A DNA stretch of 64,000 nt, from contig VXAY01002249.1 in the NCBI GenBank assembly GCA_013399855.1, positions 15,296 to 79,295 of the forward strand. Reading direction: 5' to 3'. Source of the DNA: Oxyruncus cristatus (Eukaryota > Chordata > Aves > Passeriformes > Cotingidae). The notes under the pieces were generated by a model, which worked only from the letters and a program-made list of their open reading frames with translations, ran no database searches and was not told the DNA's origin. Each line of letters opens with the position of its first letter. The first letter of the stretch is position 1. Both the position numbers and the translations under genes were made by a program. Positions 1 through 11,905 of this stretch are shown in pieces.

Positions 1-1760
1 TTTGAGGTGGTTTGGGGGTGATTTAGGAGGGTTTGAGGAGGTTTTGGAGGATCTGGGTGAATCAAAATTACATATTAGAAATAGGGGGTCATGGTGTTCT
101 AGTTTCTGTGTTTGGAATAAAGATTTGTTCAAGAAATTTAGGTTCAAAAAATGATTCAAGATCCAACATTCCTACTGTTCTTATGAGTATTATTGCAGGA
201 TATTATTGCAGTTTTTACAGCTTATGGTATATATTTGTGTCTCCCCTCTTAAAGCCTTGTATTTGTATACAAATATATATGAATATATACAAATATATCT
301 TAAAGGTTGGACCTAATGATTTTATAATTCTTTGATTCTAAATAAAGGCTGTGACATGTTTTGGAAAAAGGATGGGATGACAGGATAAACTCATTATTAT
401 AAAGAGGGAAAAAAATGGGGAAATAAGACCCAAAAATTATGTAGTAACTTTGATCAGACTCAAAGGAGTTCCCTTCTTCCAAAAAAACTTTTACACAAAA
501 ATATTCGTAGCTGATTTATAGCTGAATTATCTGAATTCAGTTGTGAAATCAAGAGAAGTGTAGTACTTTTCAGCCACAAATACAGTCCAGGAGTCTTTCT
601 GAAAACAAAAAAGCATTCCTTTTATGTTGTATTTTTATATTTTATATTCTGCCCGGTAGAAGCTGGATTTATTTCCACGGGAGTCTTTGCAGGGATGAAG
701 CTGTTGGCTATAGGGGAAAAAAAAAAAAATTAAATGTGCTCACATGGGAATATCAGGACTTTTCTGAAAATTGGTGGTTCTTCCAAGTTGGGCTTCATTT
801 GTGGGAAGATCTCTGCATGTGGTGCTGTGTGCTGGGTCAGGGGAACCCTGAATTCCGAGATGTTGTGTCGTGGCCTGGCTGCTCTTCATTGCTTTTAGGA
901 GCTGGGAAGTTTGGGAAGCGTTGGCAATAACTCTTCGCTTTTCCTTTTTGTTTCCAACCTAAACTTTCTTAAACCTGGCCGCAGTTCTGAGTGAGATGCT
1001 CTATGGGTGACCCAAGACTCCTGCAGATGCTGTGTGTGGTGTGCAGCTCCATCCCTGGTGCATCCCTGGTCGTTCCTGCCCTCACCTCTGTCCTCCTGCC
1101 CTGGTCCCCTCTGTCTTGCCCGTCCCCTCCCAGCTCACACAAAGGTCACTGAGTCCGCTCCGAAGGGGCTGAAAATGCTTTAGCTGAGGAACTTCGGAAA
1201 TCGTGTTATTTTAATGACTCCATTTGGCTTTGGGCACATTTCTATCAGCTTGTGAGCACGTCCTGCAGCTCTTTTTATTGACTGACAGGTGATATTGCAG
1301 CAGTCACTCAAGCGGCTGTTTTAAGATGCCTTGGATGATTTGTCTGTGCTGGGATGATTCATTGCTCCATTTTTATTTCATAATAAAGAGAAAGTGAGAA
1401 GGATTCTGTCTTCTCCCGCAGTTCTCACTGCACGGGATTGCTCACCTGTACCTGTGACCTCTTCTATCCCGTCTCAAAGTTCAGAATAAAATAAGTGCGA
1501 AGCGGCACAAGAACTTTATAAAATAAACCTCTCTCTTTTGTTTCTGGCTATTGTCTTTCTGCTGCCTGCAAGTTGGCTTCAATACCTGGCTCTGTCTGGA
1601 GTGAGTTTTTGGCATCTTAAAAGCAAATGTGGTGTAGAGCTGCCAAAATCTTGCTTTATCCAAACTTCTCAGGATTTGAACCGGATTTTTTCAGTGCTGT
1701 GTCTCTACTTCATATTTCATGCCACAGGATGGACCCTTCTTTGGAATAACAGGATAACTC
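1..1760. other. no gene seen; T/G-rich repeat at the very start
   Basis: Bases 1-55 are an imperfect G/T/A repeat (GAGGTGGTTTGGGGGTGA-like units) cut by the window edge. The rest is single-copy sequence with a short poly-A at about 717-729 and a C/T-rich patch at 1080-1130. No frame has recognisable protein content. Confidence 0.6.
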
Positions 1761-1845
1761 TGAGAGAATCTGAATGATTTAGGCTGGAAAAGACCTTTGA
1801 GGTCATCCATCCAACCTTTACCACTGCCAAGGCCACCACGTTCAG
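1761..1845 (-). mobile_element. CR1 LINE 3'-end fragment
   Basis: AGAATCTGAATGATTTAGG followed by CTGGAAAAGACCTTTGAGG is the complement of a CR1 3' terminus. The rest resembles the 'guanine-poor' CR1 subfamilies whose end reads AAGTCCAACC. It is short, about 85 bp, and strongly diverged, so it is probably an old insertion. Confidence 0.75.
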
Positions 1846-4800
1846 GTACATTGAACTTTCTTCAGCCAGGAATGGGGAAACCCCGCAAGAAGTGACACCA
1901 ACAGCATGCAAGAGATAACTGTGCTAATGGAATTTCAGCTCCAGAACAACCCATTACCTCTTAAAAAATATGCTCTGTGTCAGGAAACAGCAAGGATAGT
2001 AAAAATGGTGATGGATGTGGGACATTACATACGATTTCACACTTCTTTGGGTTCTGATTTATGGATGTTACTGGTTCTGCAGGGCGGTTACATGTTTTGC
2101 AGAAATCCTAAGATCTAACGATCAAGGGTGGTGCTCCTGTTCAACTCTAACCGAAGTCATAACCTTCCTGAAAATAGTCCTACAAATGAATTGCCAGGTT
2201 CTACCCAGATTTATCAAAAGAACTTTTATGGCAAAAAAAAAAAAAAAAAGGAGAAAGGTTGGTGGTGTGTGTGCTTAGGATGGTCCCAAGGACCAAGAGC
2301 GTGGAGCAGCGTGTGATTAACATCATCAGAGCACTTAATGCGGCATCAAAAGGAATATTAGAGGGCAAATATAAAATTAATCATTCCCTCTGAGCTGGAG
2401 GTAACCCTAGAAAGAGAGAGAGGAAAATGAAGGTAGGAAAACTGAGGTGAGTGTGTGTGGACACCTTGTTAAAAGTCTGTATATGTTGGGGGAGTCTATG
2501 ACACTAAATAATAGATCATAAAATATGAAAAAATATTATTATCATTTAATCCAGCAGCCATAGCTTTAATTTTAGGCCTAAAATTTACTTATGCCATTCA
2601 GAAAATATTGTCTGGCTTAGAATATTTTCAGCTTTAAATAATCACTGAAGCATCATGATTAATTCTAGTCACTGCGTTTAAAATATCACTAGTTTTAAAG
2701 TATATTTTTCTTTTCTAGTATCCAAAAACTTATCTCTTTCAGCTGGCCTGAATAACACATTTTCAATGTTGTTCACCATGTAGTTTCTGGGAGGCTTTTA
2801 AGTTTGTTTTGATTTGCACTGCAAGGAACTCTGAGACTCAAATATGGAATTTCTGAAGAACCAATCTAAGAACTGATCTTATTTGATGTTTTCTCCAGTC
2901 CTCTGGAGAAAAATGAGAGGATGCTAATGGAAGTGGCTGAAAAAATGGGATCTATTGTAAAAAGAGGAGGGCAGCAGTATCACAGAGAAGTTCTTGAATG
3001 ACTTTTGACAAAAAATGGCACGCAGTGTTTAGCAGCTGAGAGGATGAAGTGCAGTGTTCCACAGTGAAGGATGAGCAATTTAAAAATGAACAAATTGAAA
3101 GGCTTTATCAGGTGGATGTGATTGATAAACATGTTGATGCATCACTCAGAGTGGGACAGGTGTTGGAGATGAACTCTAGGGATCTTAGGGAAGGGGAGGT
3201 GGGAATAGAGAGCAAAAGCATGTTGTCAGATATTGTAAGAGATCAATTTACAGTGGTTTAATAAATTGCCTCTCACCAGCTTAGTTACAGGAATGTGCCA
3301 CATGGATTTCCTTCTCCCTCTGGTTGATTGTAGAGTGGGTTTAAACTGCCTTGTGTGTGGTGATGACCCACAAAGACCCTCTCAGACATGGACCCTGGAC
3401 CATCCCATCCTGACTGTTCACACTTAACCAGTTTTGGGACATAATCAACTCATCCCATCGTTTACCATGTTCATTCCTAACTTTACTCTTTGAAATGAAC
3501 CACCCAGGGCCCAAACGAAATGTTTCTTTTGTTTTCCCCTTTCATTAATCAACCTCTAATCTTATAAAGAGGCACCTCATTAGTTGGGCAATGATCTAAT
3601 CTTTATAAACCTGAGTTTGATTGGCATTAATTACACTTTCTTAGTTCTGTGCTTAATGAGCTCTGCCTCAGTCATTCCATTACTTGGCCTGGAATCATTG
3701 TCAGGCTGATAATTATATAATTACTTTGTCTTTCTGTTTATCTCCTGTATATGTAGACAAAACATTGCACTTCTTTTACTAATCCAGAAAATTCCTTGTT
3801 CTTGGATAGGCTTTGAAAGTCAGTGACTGTAAATAACACTTGTTTGAAACCTCTGGAAGGAGCCTGTGTTGGCCCTCCTCATTTATGATGCCTATATTTA
3901 ATAACCTGGCATCTTAATTTTTGAAAAGAAAGTGACTCATCATCTCATGACCAGAATAAATCACTTGGCTTTTGCCAAAACAGCAGGTGAGTTACCATAC
4001 AGTGAATTACCAGTGTTAATTTTTCTACCATTTTTGTCCAATAATGGATAAATCCCATTGTTGGCATTCACTACATCTCTGCTGTGCATTACAGAGCTTT
4101 CTGAACTTTGGGAAAAATACTGTAATTCTGTTTATTTATTTTATATTTTTTTAAACAGATGGTCAGAGGCTTAACCCTCTGACCCTTTCCTATCAGCTTT
4201 CCACACTTTCCAGCTTCTGCTTCAGAGTCATTGCAGTGGTTCCCAGTTTCTCCTGACAGTCCTGGATGCTGTATAACTGCTTTTGCTTCCCAGACTTCTT
4301 TCCATATAATCTTTTTGAGGCTTGGTTGTATTTTGTGGCCTCTTTTCTCCGTTATAGGAGGCACTTGTAACTTCAGCTTTAAAAAGTTATTCACAAGTGA
4401 AGCTTATGGTTAATGGGCACAATGGGCAGAGGCAGAACCCTGAGTGTCTCCCAGGATTGCCTTGCTCCGGGTCCGTCCTCGTTCCTTTGTGCGCAGCAGA
4501 GAAAGGAGTTGAAGAGAACGTGACACATCCACAGTACACAACCACTGCCATCACTCTCCTGGAGCAAAGCTGGTAAGGAAAGAGCCTCTCTCAGTCACTT
4601 TGGAGACTCTTTTGTTCATTAGTCACAGCTCTGACGAGCTGCTCACTCTCTCCCAGACTCCGTCTCCACGCGAGGAGGGAATGACGAGTCGCTCCAAGTT
4701 GAGGCAACCAGTTGATCAAAGAGCTGTGATAACGCTGCCATTCTGAGTGGTGGGACAATCCCAGCCTCCTCCCAAAATACCCTGTCAGCTCAGCTGCATT

Positions 4801-7800
4801 CAGGTATTCAACCCCCCAAAATACAGCCAGTCAAATAAAATGCCTCAGACTCAAGTTCGTTTGACATCAAAGGCTGAGCTCCCGCATCTGCCGGGGCATG
4901 TTCCATGTGTCTCACCCTCGTGCTGCTCCTGCCACTTGCTGGTTCCCTGTCGCTGGCTCTGCAGTGAAGCTCTGGCTCAATATTGATGACTTTGAAACTT
5001 CAAAAAACCCCCAGACTTTATAGCCTTTCCAAGTGGTTATAACTTGGTTTTTAATGCGTGTAATAGAGCCAGATTTTGGCTACGTAAATTCTGCAGTCCC
5101 AGAGTCACTGGAGTGAGGATCCACATATAGGAGATGCTGGGGTTTTGGTATCCTTTGGCAATTTTATTTTATGAGGATACTTTTTTCCTTGATTTTTTTT
5201 TTTTCTTCCCCCCCACTGCTTGTGTGATGCAGTGGAGGAGACAGCAGTGGTGTAAAAAGAGAAGGCAGTGCCTGGTCAAATGGAGAGAGTTCAGCGATTC
5301 TGTGAAGCAGGAAAGATTACCTGGGAAAATTCACAAACTAATCAGAGCTCAGGGACACACAGGGTGTTTTGTTAAACTGAAAACACCTTCCTGTAGAAAA
5401 TGAACTAAACCTCGTGCTCTGGTGGCCAGCCACTACAGTGTGTAAATACAGGATCTTGGATGTGCAAACTATTGTCAGCAAACATTTCTGAAGGGGGTTT
5501 TTTGTTGCTCTGTTAGCTAATAAAGCATTTATCTCCATATTTTTTATGGATTCCAGTTGCATGACATTAGATATTAGTGTTCTGGTATCACTGTCAGTAC
5601 CAGTGTGGGTTCTTACACCCATCAACAGTTAAACTTCCTCAAACAGCCCTCAAGCCATCGGAGTGAAATTTGGATTTGATGTCCTACTCCAAGCTCTGAT
5701 GTTTCAGTAGTTACTTTTGGTCTGGAAACAAAAATCCCAACTTGTGATTCCAAGGCCAGGAGGATATTTCTGGAACAAAACTGTCAGTGCTGTTGTGCTG
5801 AACACCTTTGAGGTAAAGGAGTGTTACACTTTAATGTCCCATTTTATTGTTGTGTAGGGACAGAGGGACTCACTGTGCACTCTCCTCTTTCAGGGTTTGC
5901 CTTGGCTTGGAATCCTCCCTCACCAAGGAAACCATAAAAATAACTTTCTTCATTGAGTACTCCCTTGTCAGGGTAATCATGACCATTAAATCCTACCAGT
6001 GTTTTCCACGAGAAATGAGAGAATGGTCAGTGTCATAAAACCCTGAGAATATCAACATAAAAACTGCAATAAGCCACAAAACTGAAATTGTGGGCTCCTG
6101 GTCCTCTGTTTCTTTGCTTGACCTTGCAGTGAAAGTGCTGTGCTTATGAACATACCTATGTATGTCATTTCAAACTGCAGTAGCACTTAATTAAATCTGA
6201 TCAGTCCACTTAGTATTTTCATGTATTTGCTGTGTGTCTAATGCCATCTTAACCAATTTTACCCTGAGACTGAATTGGTGATGGAGTTAAGTGACCATGA
6301 GGTGTGACTTTGTGCCACAGCACAATTCATTTTTGTCTCACTGCTGCTGAAGTTTGATGTGTAGGGGCTTAATTGTAGTCTTGTAACTCTAATGCACTGA
6401 GGATGGACAACATAATCCTGTTTGTGATGTTAAAATAGATAACCATAAAATCTAATTGGCATCCTGATTAATTTAGTGTTTTTAAAACTTCACACGATGC
6501 CCAAATTTTAGTCCACACTTTTAGCAGCAGATACAGAAATTTAGTTATCAGTCCTCAGTTCCTTGCTAAGTATTTTTCCAGGAGAGGGGCTGAAGTGCAG
6601 CCACAACATCCTGTCATTTATTAGACTTTGGACACCAGTAGCTTGGATGTTGACTTTATTTAAAGACATCCTATGTGTCCATGCTCTTAAGATGAAAGTT
6701 CATTAATTATGTTGTAAACCAAGCTTTGATATTTTGGAAATCTGGTCTGGGGATTTTTTTGGTGCGCCACAGGATCTTTATTATTATTTCAGGATCTTTT
6801 TCAGCCCAAAGCCGTACAACAGTAAATCAGCATTTCCACAGGCAGTTCTTGATGTCATCTGCTGCACTTGCTGTTTTAGCACATGAATCAAAGGTGTAGC
6901 ACTGCAACTCCAAATCACAGCTCAGACTCCTTCAGCTAGAAACTAATGTACTGAAGAAAGAGGAGAAAACAAAGAGGAAAGGGGGATGAATTGGGCTGGA
7001 ACAGCAGAACTCCTCTCCTGACAGAACTCCTGGCTCTGTGTTTCCAGCTCTGATCCCTTCTGGCAGAAGTCTTAAATATTTCCAAGTTGCACCTCATTTT
7101 TTAACTCCTGTGAGTGCAGAACAGGGTTGGAATTGACTGAACAGCCCTTGTGAACATCATTATCTGGCTGCTGAACCAGGTTCCACCTCTGCAAAGGGAG
7201 GGTAGATCTGCAACCAGCCCAACACTGCTGAGCCTTCTCTACATCCTCTTTATTTGAAATGTTCTTTTCAGTGCTACTATTCTCTCTTCCCCAGTCTGCA
7301 AGGCCTCAATCTGTCTTTAATTTCCCTTAAAAATGTCACTTCGGGTATTTCTCTCTCCCTTCTCACCATATCCATGGTGCCTTTTTCTTCTTTTGAAAAG
7401 CTCCTGCGTCATTCTTTCATGCTGAGGTTTTGTAATTCTTTCCCATTTACATTTCTCTCTTTCAGGTCAATCTCCACTTATTTGAACAGCAGCTCCTGGT
7501 GCAGTCCTCTCTACGTGCGGGTAGAGGAATTCATCATTCTAATAGACTTGAAAAACACTTTTATTTTCTAATTATTTGTTTAAACGTTATCACTTCTCAG
7601 AAAATCTGTATGAATGTACAAGTTGCTAATGGATCGTGTTTATGAATTATCCTCAATTTCCTGCGTACTAAGCCAAGTCCAATTTACTTAATTATTGGTT
7701 AAGTCTAATTCTGACTGTGCTACATTTAAAAAGAAAGGAGAAACTGAGACTTTGATTAAACTTTTGTGATCACTAATTGCCAACCAAAGAGAAGTAAAAT

Positions 7801-8392
7801 TCAGTGTGGGAAAAGTAGCAAATTGGATTTTGCTGTGATGGTTTTCTTGTGTGGTGCATGCTTAATACTGTGAAATCACGATGAAATTGCCATTATTATT
7901 CTTCAATACAGAAATTCTTCAGTACAATCTCTGCAGGTAATTTACTCCAGAGAACAAGTAGGTGTTAGAACATGATAAAATGAAATTTCTGTTAAAAAAA
8001 CCCCCCCACAACTGTATCCTGTTCCAGGCCAGCCTTGTATTCCCAGTGGTCAGCATGGAATTTAAGGTTTGGGGTTTCTTATTTTAAATAAAAGTGTACT
8101 TTAGCATCATACCAAGAAAAAAAAAAATAACAGCAGCAATGTGTGTGGAGTTATCTTAATTTTGCTGGAGATGCAGCAGCTTTTAACTCACACTGGAGCT
8201 ACTTTTTGAGGCAGGTAATTTCCATTTAAATAAAGGTAAACTATTACTTATAAATTACTAAATGTGAACTGACAGTGGGAATGAAAAGGACAATCTTACT
8301 AATCCTTGTGTTGGGCTTGAAGCTGCCTGAGAAATTAAGGAAATCCAGAATGGCTTATCTGTGTCTGTAAAGAAAATCAGCTTGTCTTTTAG
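1846..8392. other. no gene seen; AT-rich single-copy sequence
   Basis: Open frames are short and show no domain. A poly-A (about 2234-2249) and poly-T (about 5195-5204) are present. Parts such as 3500-3780 are rich in TAAT-type motifs, which could mean a conserved regulatory element or just AT-rich background. Confidence 0.55.
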
Positions 8393-8622
8393 AGTAAAAG
8401 AGGAGAGATTTAGATACGATGTTGGGAATAAATTCTTCACTCAGAGGGAGATGAGGGCCTGGCACAGGTTGCCCAGAGAAGCTTTGGCTGCCCCAGCCCT
8501 GGAAGTGTCCAAGGCCAGGTTGGAGCAACCTGATCTAGTGGAAGATGTCCCTGCCCAGGGCAGGGGTTGGAACTGGATGATCTTTAAGGTCTCTTCCGGC
8601 CCAAACCATCCTGGATTCTCTG
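8393..8622 (+). mobile_element. CR1 LINE 3'-end fragment
   Basis: The sequence contains CTGGCACAGGTTGCCCAGAG, CCAAGGCCAGGTTGGAGCAA and GATGATCTTTAAGGTC and ends with a GGATTCTCTG tail, all in CR1 sense orientation. It is truncated at the 5' side near a GAGATTTAGATACGATGTTG block. The protein-like frame 8361-8657 comes from this copy. Confidence 0.92.
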
Positions 8623-11600
8623 AAAATGAAAATAAAGTGCACCTTCACCAAATGTGAGCTCCCAGCTCACTGTAACACCTCACCAAAGCTGCATCTCTGT
8701 TGTATCACTCTGGGATGTTTGACTGGTGCAATCTGTAGGCCTGCACTTGCTGAAAAATATTATTATTTCTATTGGTCAAAAGTACAGCATTCTCTAAAAA
8801 AATTACTTATATTTTCATTTCAGTGTTAATTAAGTGAGATTGGATCCTGATTTTGCATTAAGTTGCAACTGTCCTCCTGAAGTCAAAGGAATTGCAGTAG
8901 AGCGAAAACAAGATGGGGAAACAAGTCCACAAAAAGGTAAAAAACTGTTCATATAAGCAAAAAGAACAATATTTTGTGGTATAACAGAGCCCAGTGGGAG
9001 AAGTATAAATTAATAGAGCTAAACATTAAATTAAATCCGAGGTGTCCCAGTGCTGTGTCCTCAGAGCTTCCCCAAAGGGGCTCTGCAGGTGCAGGAGGGT
9101 TTGGGCTGTTGGGAAGGGAATGGTGCTGCTGGGGGAGGAATCTCAGCTCCCCTAGGCCAGTGGGACGAGGGGAAGGGGAAACCCAGGTGAAAGACAGTTT
9201 TATTTAGATCTCAGGAGCTGAAGTTGATCCAAGCTCCTCTAGTCCCTTCAGTCAGTGGGAGTGAGGCAGGACAGAGGGCTCTCAGCTCCCTGGCTCTGTC
9301 AGAGGGTTTAATCACCCCAAGGAGTCATTTTCCTTCAGCCTTTCCCGTGGATGCCTGGCAGCATCAGACATTCCCCACTTTCAGGGACATTCCCTTTCCC
9401 AGCCTTTTGGAGGAGGTGGCTTGTGCCCAGGAATGTGCAGCGCCCACTTCGTCCTGCGCTGCTTTCCGATTGATAAATAAAGCTTTTCCCCAGCATGTGG
9501 GTTTGGCAGGTATGCTGTTTACTGCTGAGGTTATTAAAATGATATTTTATCCTGGGAGTGAGACAAGCACTTAGTGGAGCATGTTTAATGAGCAACTTTG
9601 CTGCAGGTACACGGGGAGGGAGATCACTCAACACCTTCTCCTAATTGCATCACTTGAGGGGGTACGGGTTGTATTTTTGGAACAGCACTTTGTAAGCCTT
9701 GCTGTGCATCCCTAATGCTGGAGGGAGAAGCAGTGAAGAACCTGCCTTGCCTTTGCCAGTCCCCACACCAGCCATACCAGTGGGGCAGGGGACCTCGTGA
9801 CATCTTCCCCTCTCAAAAGTCACGACCTCAGGGGGTTTTGGGTGGGGAGCAGATTCCAGAGCAGCCCCTGTGCTCTGACATGGTACAGGGAGCAGGGTGA
9901 AAATGTGTCTCAGCCTTGCCCAGTACCTCCAGCCCACTTTACTCTGTGGAAGTGGTGGTTTGTAGATATTTCATGCAAATACTGCTTTTTTATCATGTAA
10001 ATATAGGCAAGTGGGGTGTCTTTTGCCATGAATAAACATAAGCAGGTAGTGGTAGTTTTTTTGCCATAAATGCAGGAAAGAAGTGGTGTCTTGCTGTAAA
10101 TCCCTCCTTTATACAGTGGATTTGTTTCTGTGAGCTTCCAGCTGTGTGTGAACTGTCCCATCGACCACGCTGTTGCCCTCTGCCAGAAATCCTTTGGGAA
10201 CAGTGCCCAGCACTGCCAGGGGTTGTGTGTTCATGTGGGCCCCTCTGCCACTCTTGCTTTATCCTTTCCCCTGTACCTGTGGATATGCTCATGAATTATT
10301 GACCTGTCTCCAATAACTTTAAATTCCTTAAGTCTCAGCCTGTCTGATATGTGGGGCTGAGCATGTCACAGGTCACTGGTGTCCCGCTGTGTGTCCAGAG
10401 ACACGGATCTATTCACCTCTCCTGCCTTTGGTATCTTCCTGCAAGTTTCTGTACCTTTGACTTTTCCTCCCCTTTCTCTCTTCCCTTTGTCCTCTCAATT
10501 CCCTCTTCTCCATCCACAGCAAAATTTAACTTAAATGTTCAAGCATTAGGGGGGGTGGCTGAGGGCAGGAGGATTCCTCGGGGATCTGGGTTGAGGTGCA
10601 GTGCTAAGAAAAGAGAGGGAAGAGTATGTTGCTATTTCTGCCTTCTTGGGCTTTATCTTTAAAAATTCACCAACAAACCGACCTCTGGTTCTGTTGAAAC
10701 ACCTCATTCTTTCTGGAGCGGCTTAAAAGTGAGAAGAAGAGAAAAATATCTCTCTGGGGGATTTTAGAAGATGTGAAATTAAAATAAATAATGGAATTCC
10801 TGCAGCTTCAGCATTAGTGTTGATAATTTGCTTCTGCAGCCCAAGGCGAGGTTAAAAACCGTCAAATTCAAATTTACCAAGGGCTACTCCATGAGAAGAA
10901 ATCCTCAAATTTCTGTTTCTGTTTTGGTTTGTTGTGTGATTAGTGCTTTTTCAATAGAAATATCAAATTTTCATCGCACTCATGAATGTGTGTCTGTTCC
11001 TGTACCTGTTCACTCTAATACACTTCAGCAGAAGGTATTAATATCTCTGTGGTAATTTTCAGCTGTTGTAGTACTTGCAGATGCAACAACAAAAGATTTA
11101 GAGATGCTGGTTCAGTTTAAATAAACCCCAAAGTTACCAAGTGTCTGCTACCTTGTAACAGTCCTCTGAAGTGATTTATATTTTCCAGATTTGCTCAGTT
11201 AAAAAAAAAAAAAAAAATAAAGCTGAAAGGAACATGGCAGGAGATTTTATTTCAGTCTTTCTAATGATTCATAATTAACTTTGAGGGAAAACGATATTTT
11301 TAACTTCAGATTTGCATCGCACGTCAAAACCGATCACTTAGTCATGGTGGAGCTCTATTATGAAAATTCCACGAAGATAGTGGCTGTTTTTATTCCCTGC
11401 TTTTCTGTACCTGACCCCAGGGATGGGAAGAAGGGATGGAAGCAGTGACTGTCCTGCAGAAGAGGCACGTGGTTGGTGTGCAGTGGTGGAGAGGGATGAG
11501 GGTGTGGAGAGGGGAAAAGGAGGGGAGTTCAGCACTGAATTCTTTATTATTTGACAGTTCTATGAACAAACACAAGACATGTTCATTCTCTGTGCTTTAA

Positions 11601-11667
11601 TAGCAAACTCTACAGGAAGAACATTAAAAAACCCAAGCAAACTGGTCTTAATTCCATATCAGACATC
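8623..11667. other. no gene seen; contains one small tandem repeat
   Basis: Somewhat more GC-rich between about 9020 and 10300. Apart from the degenerate tandem repeat at 9991-10094 and a poly-A at about 11202-11217, I see nothing identifiable. Confidence 0.55.
9991..10094 (+). repeat. degenerate 33-37-bp tandem repeat, three copies
   Basis: Three successive blocks share the layout (TTGCCAT)(GAATA..)(GCAAGTGG)(TGGTGTCTTT): about 9993-10025, 10026-10062 and 10063-10094. Identity between units is moderate, so the boundaries are approximate. Confidence 0.6.
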
Positions 11668-11905
11668 CAGTAGGGGAGAGTCAAGGTTGGATCTCAAGAG
11701 AAGGTTCTTCCCCCAGAGGGTGGTTGGCACTGACCAGGCTCCCCAGGGCAGTGGGCACAGCCCCAAGGCTGCCAGAGCTCCAGGAGGGTTTGGATGATCC
11801 TCTCAGGCACATGGTGGGATTTTGGGGTGTCCTGTTCAGGGCCAGGAGCTGGAATTGATGATCCTTGTGAATCCCTTCCCCCTCAGGATGTTCTGTGATT
11901 CTCTG
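11668..11905 (+). mobile_element. CR1 LINE 3'-end fragment (different subfamily)
   Basis: The block 'GGTTCTTCCCCCAGAGGGTG', the CAGGCTCCCCAGGGCAGTGG stretch and the end GATGATCCTTGTGAATCCC with a TTCTGTGATTCTCTG tail identify a sense-strand CR1 of a subfamily distinct from the copy at 8393. It is 5'-truncated and about 240 bp long. Confidence 0.88.

Noticed and set aside
3049..3261. 70-codon frame with charged, helix-like composition
   Set aside because: No start context, neighbouring exon or recognised family. Compatible with chance or a very old pseudogene.
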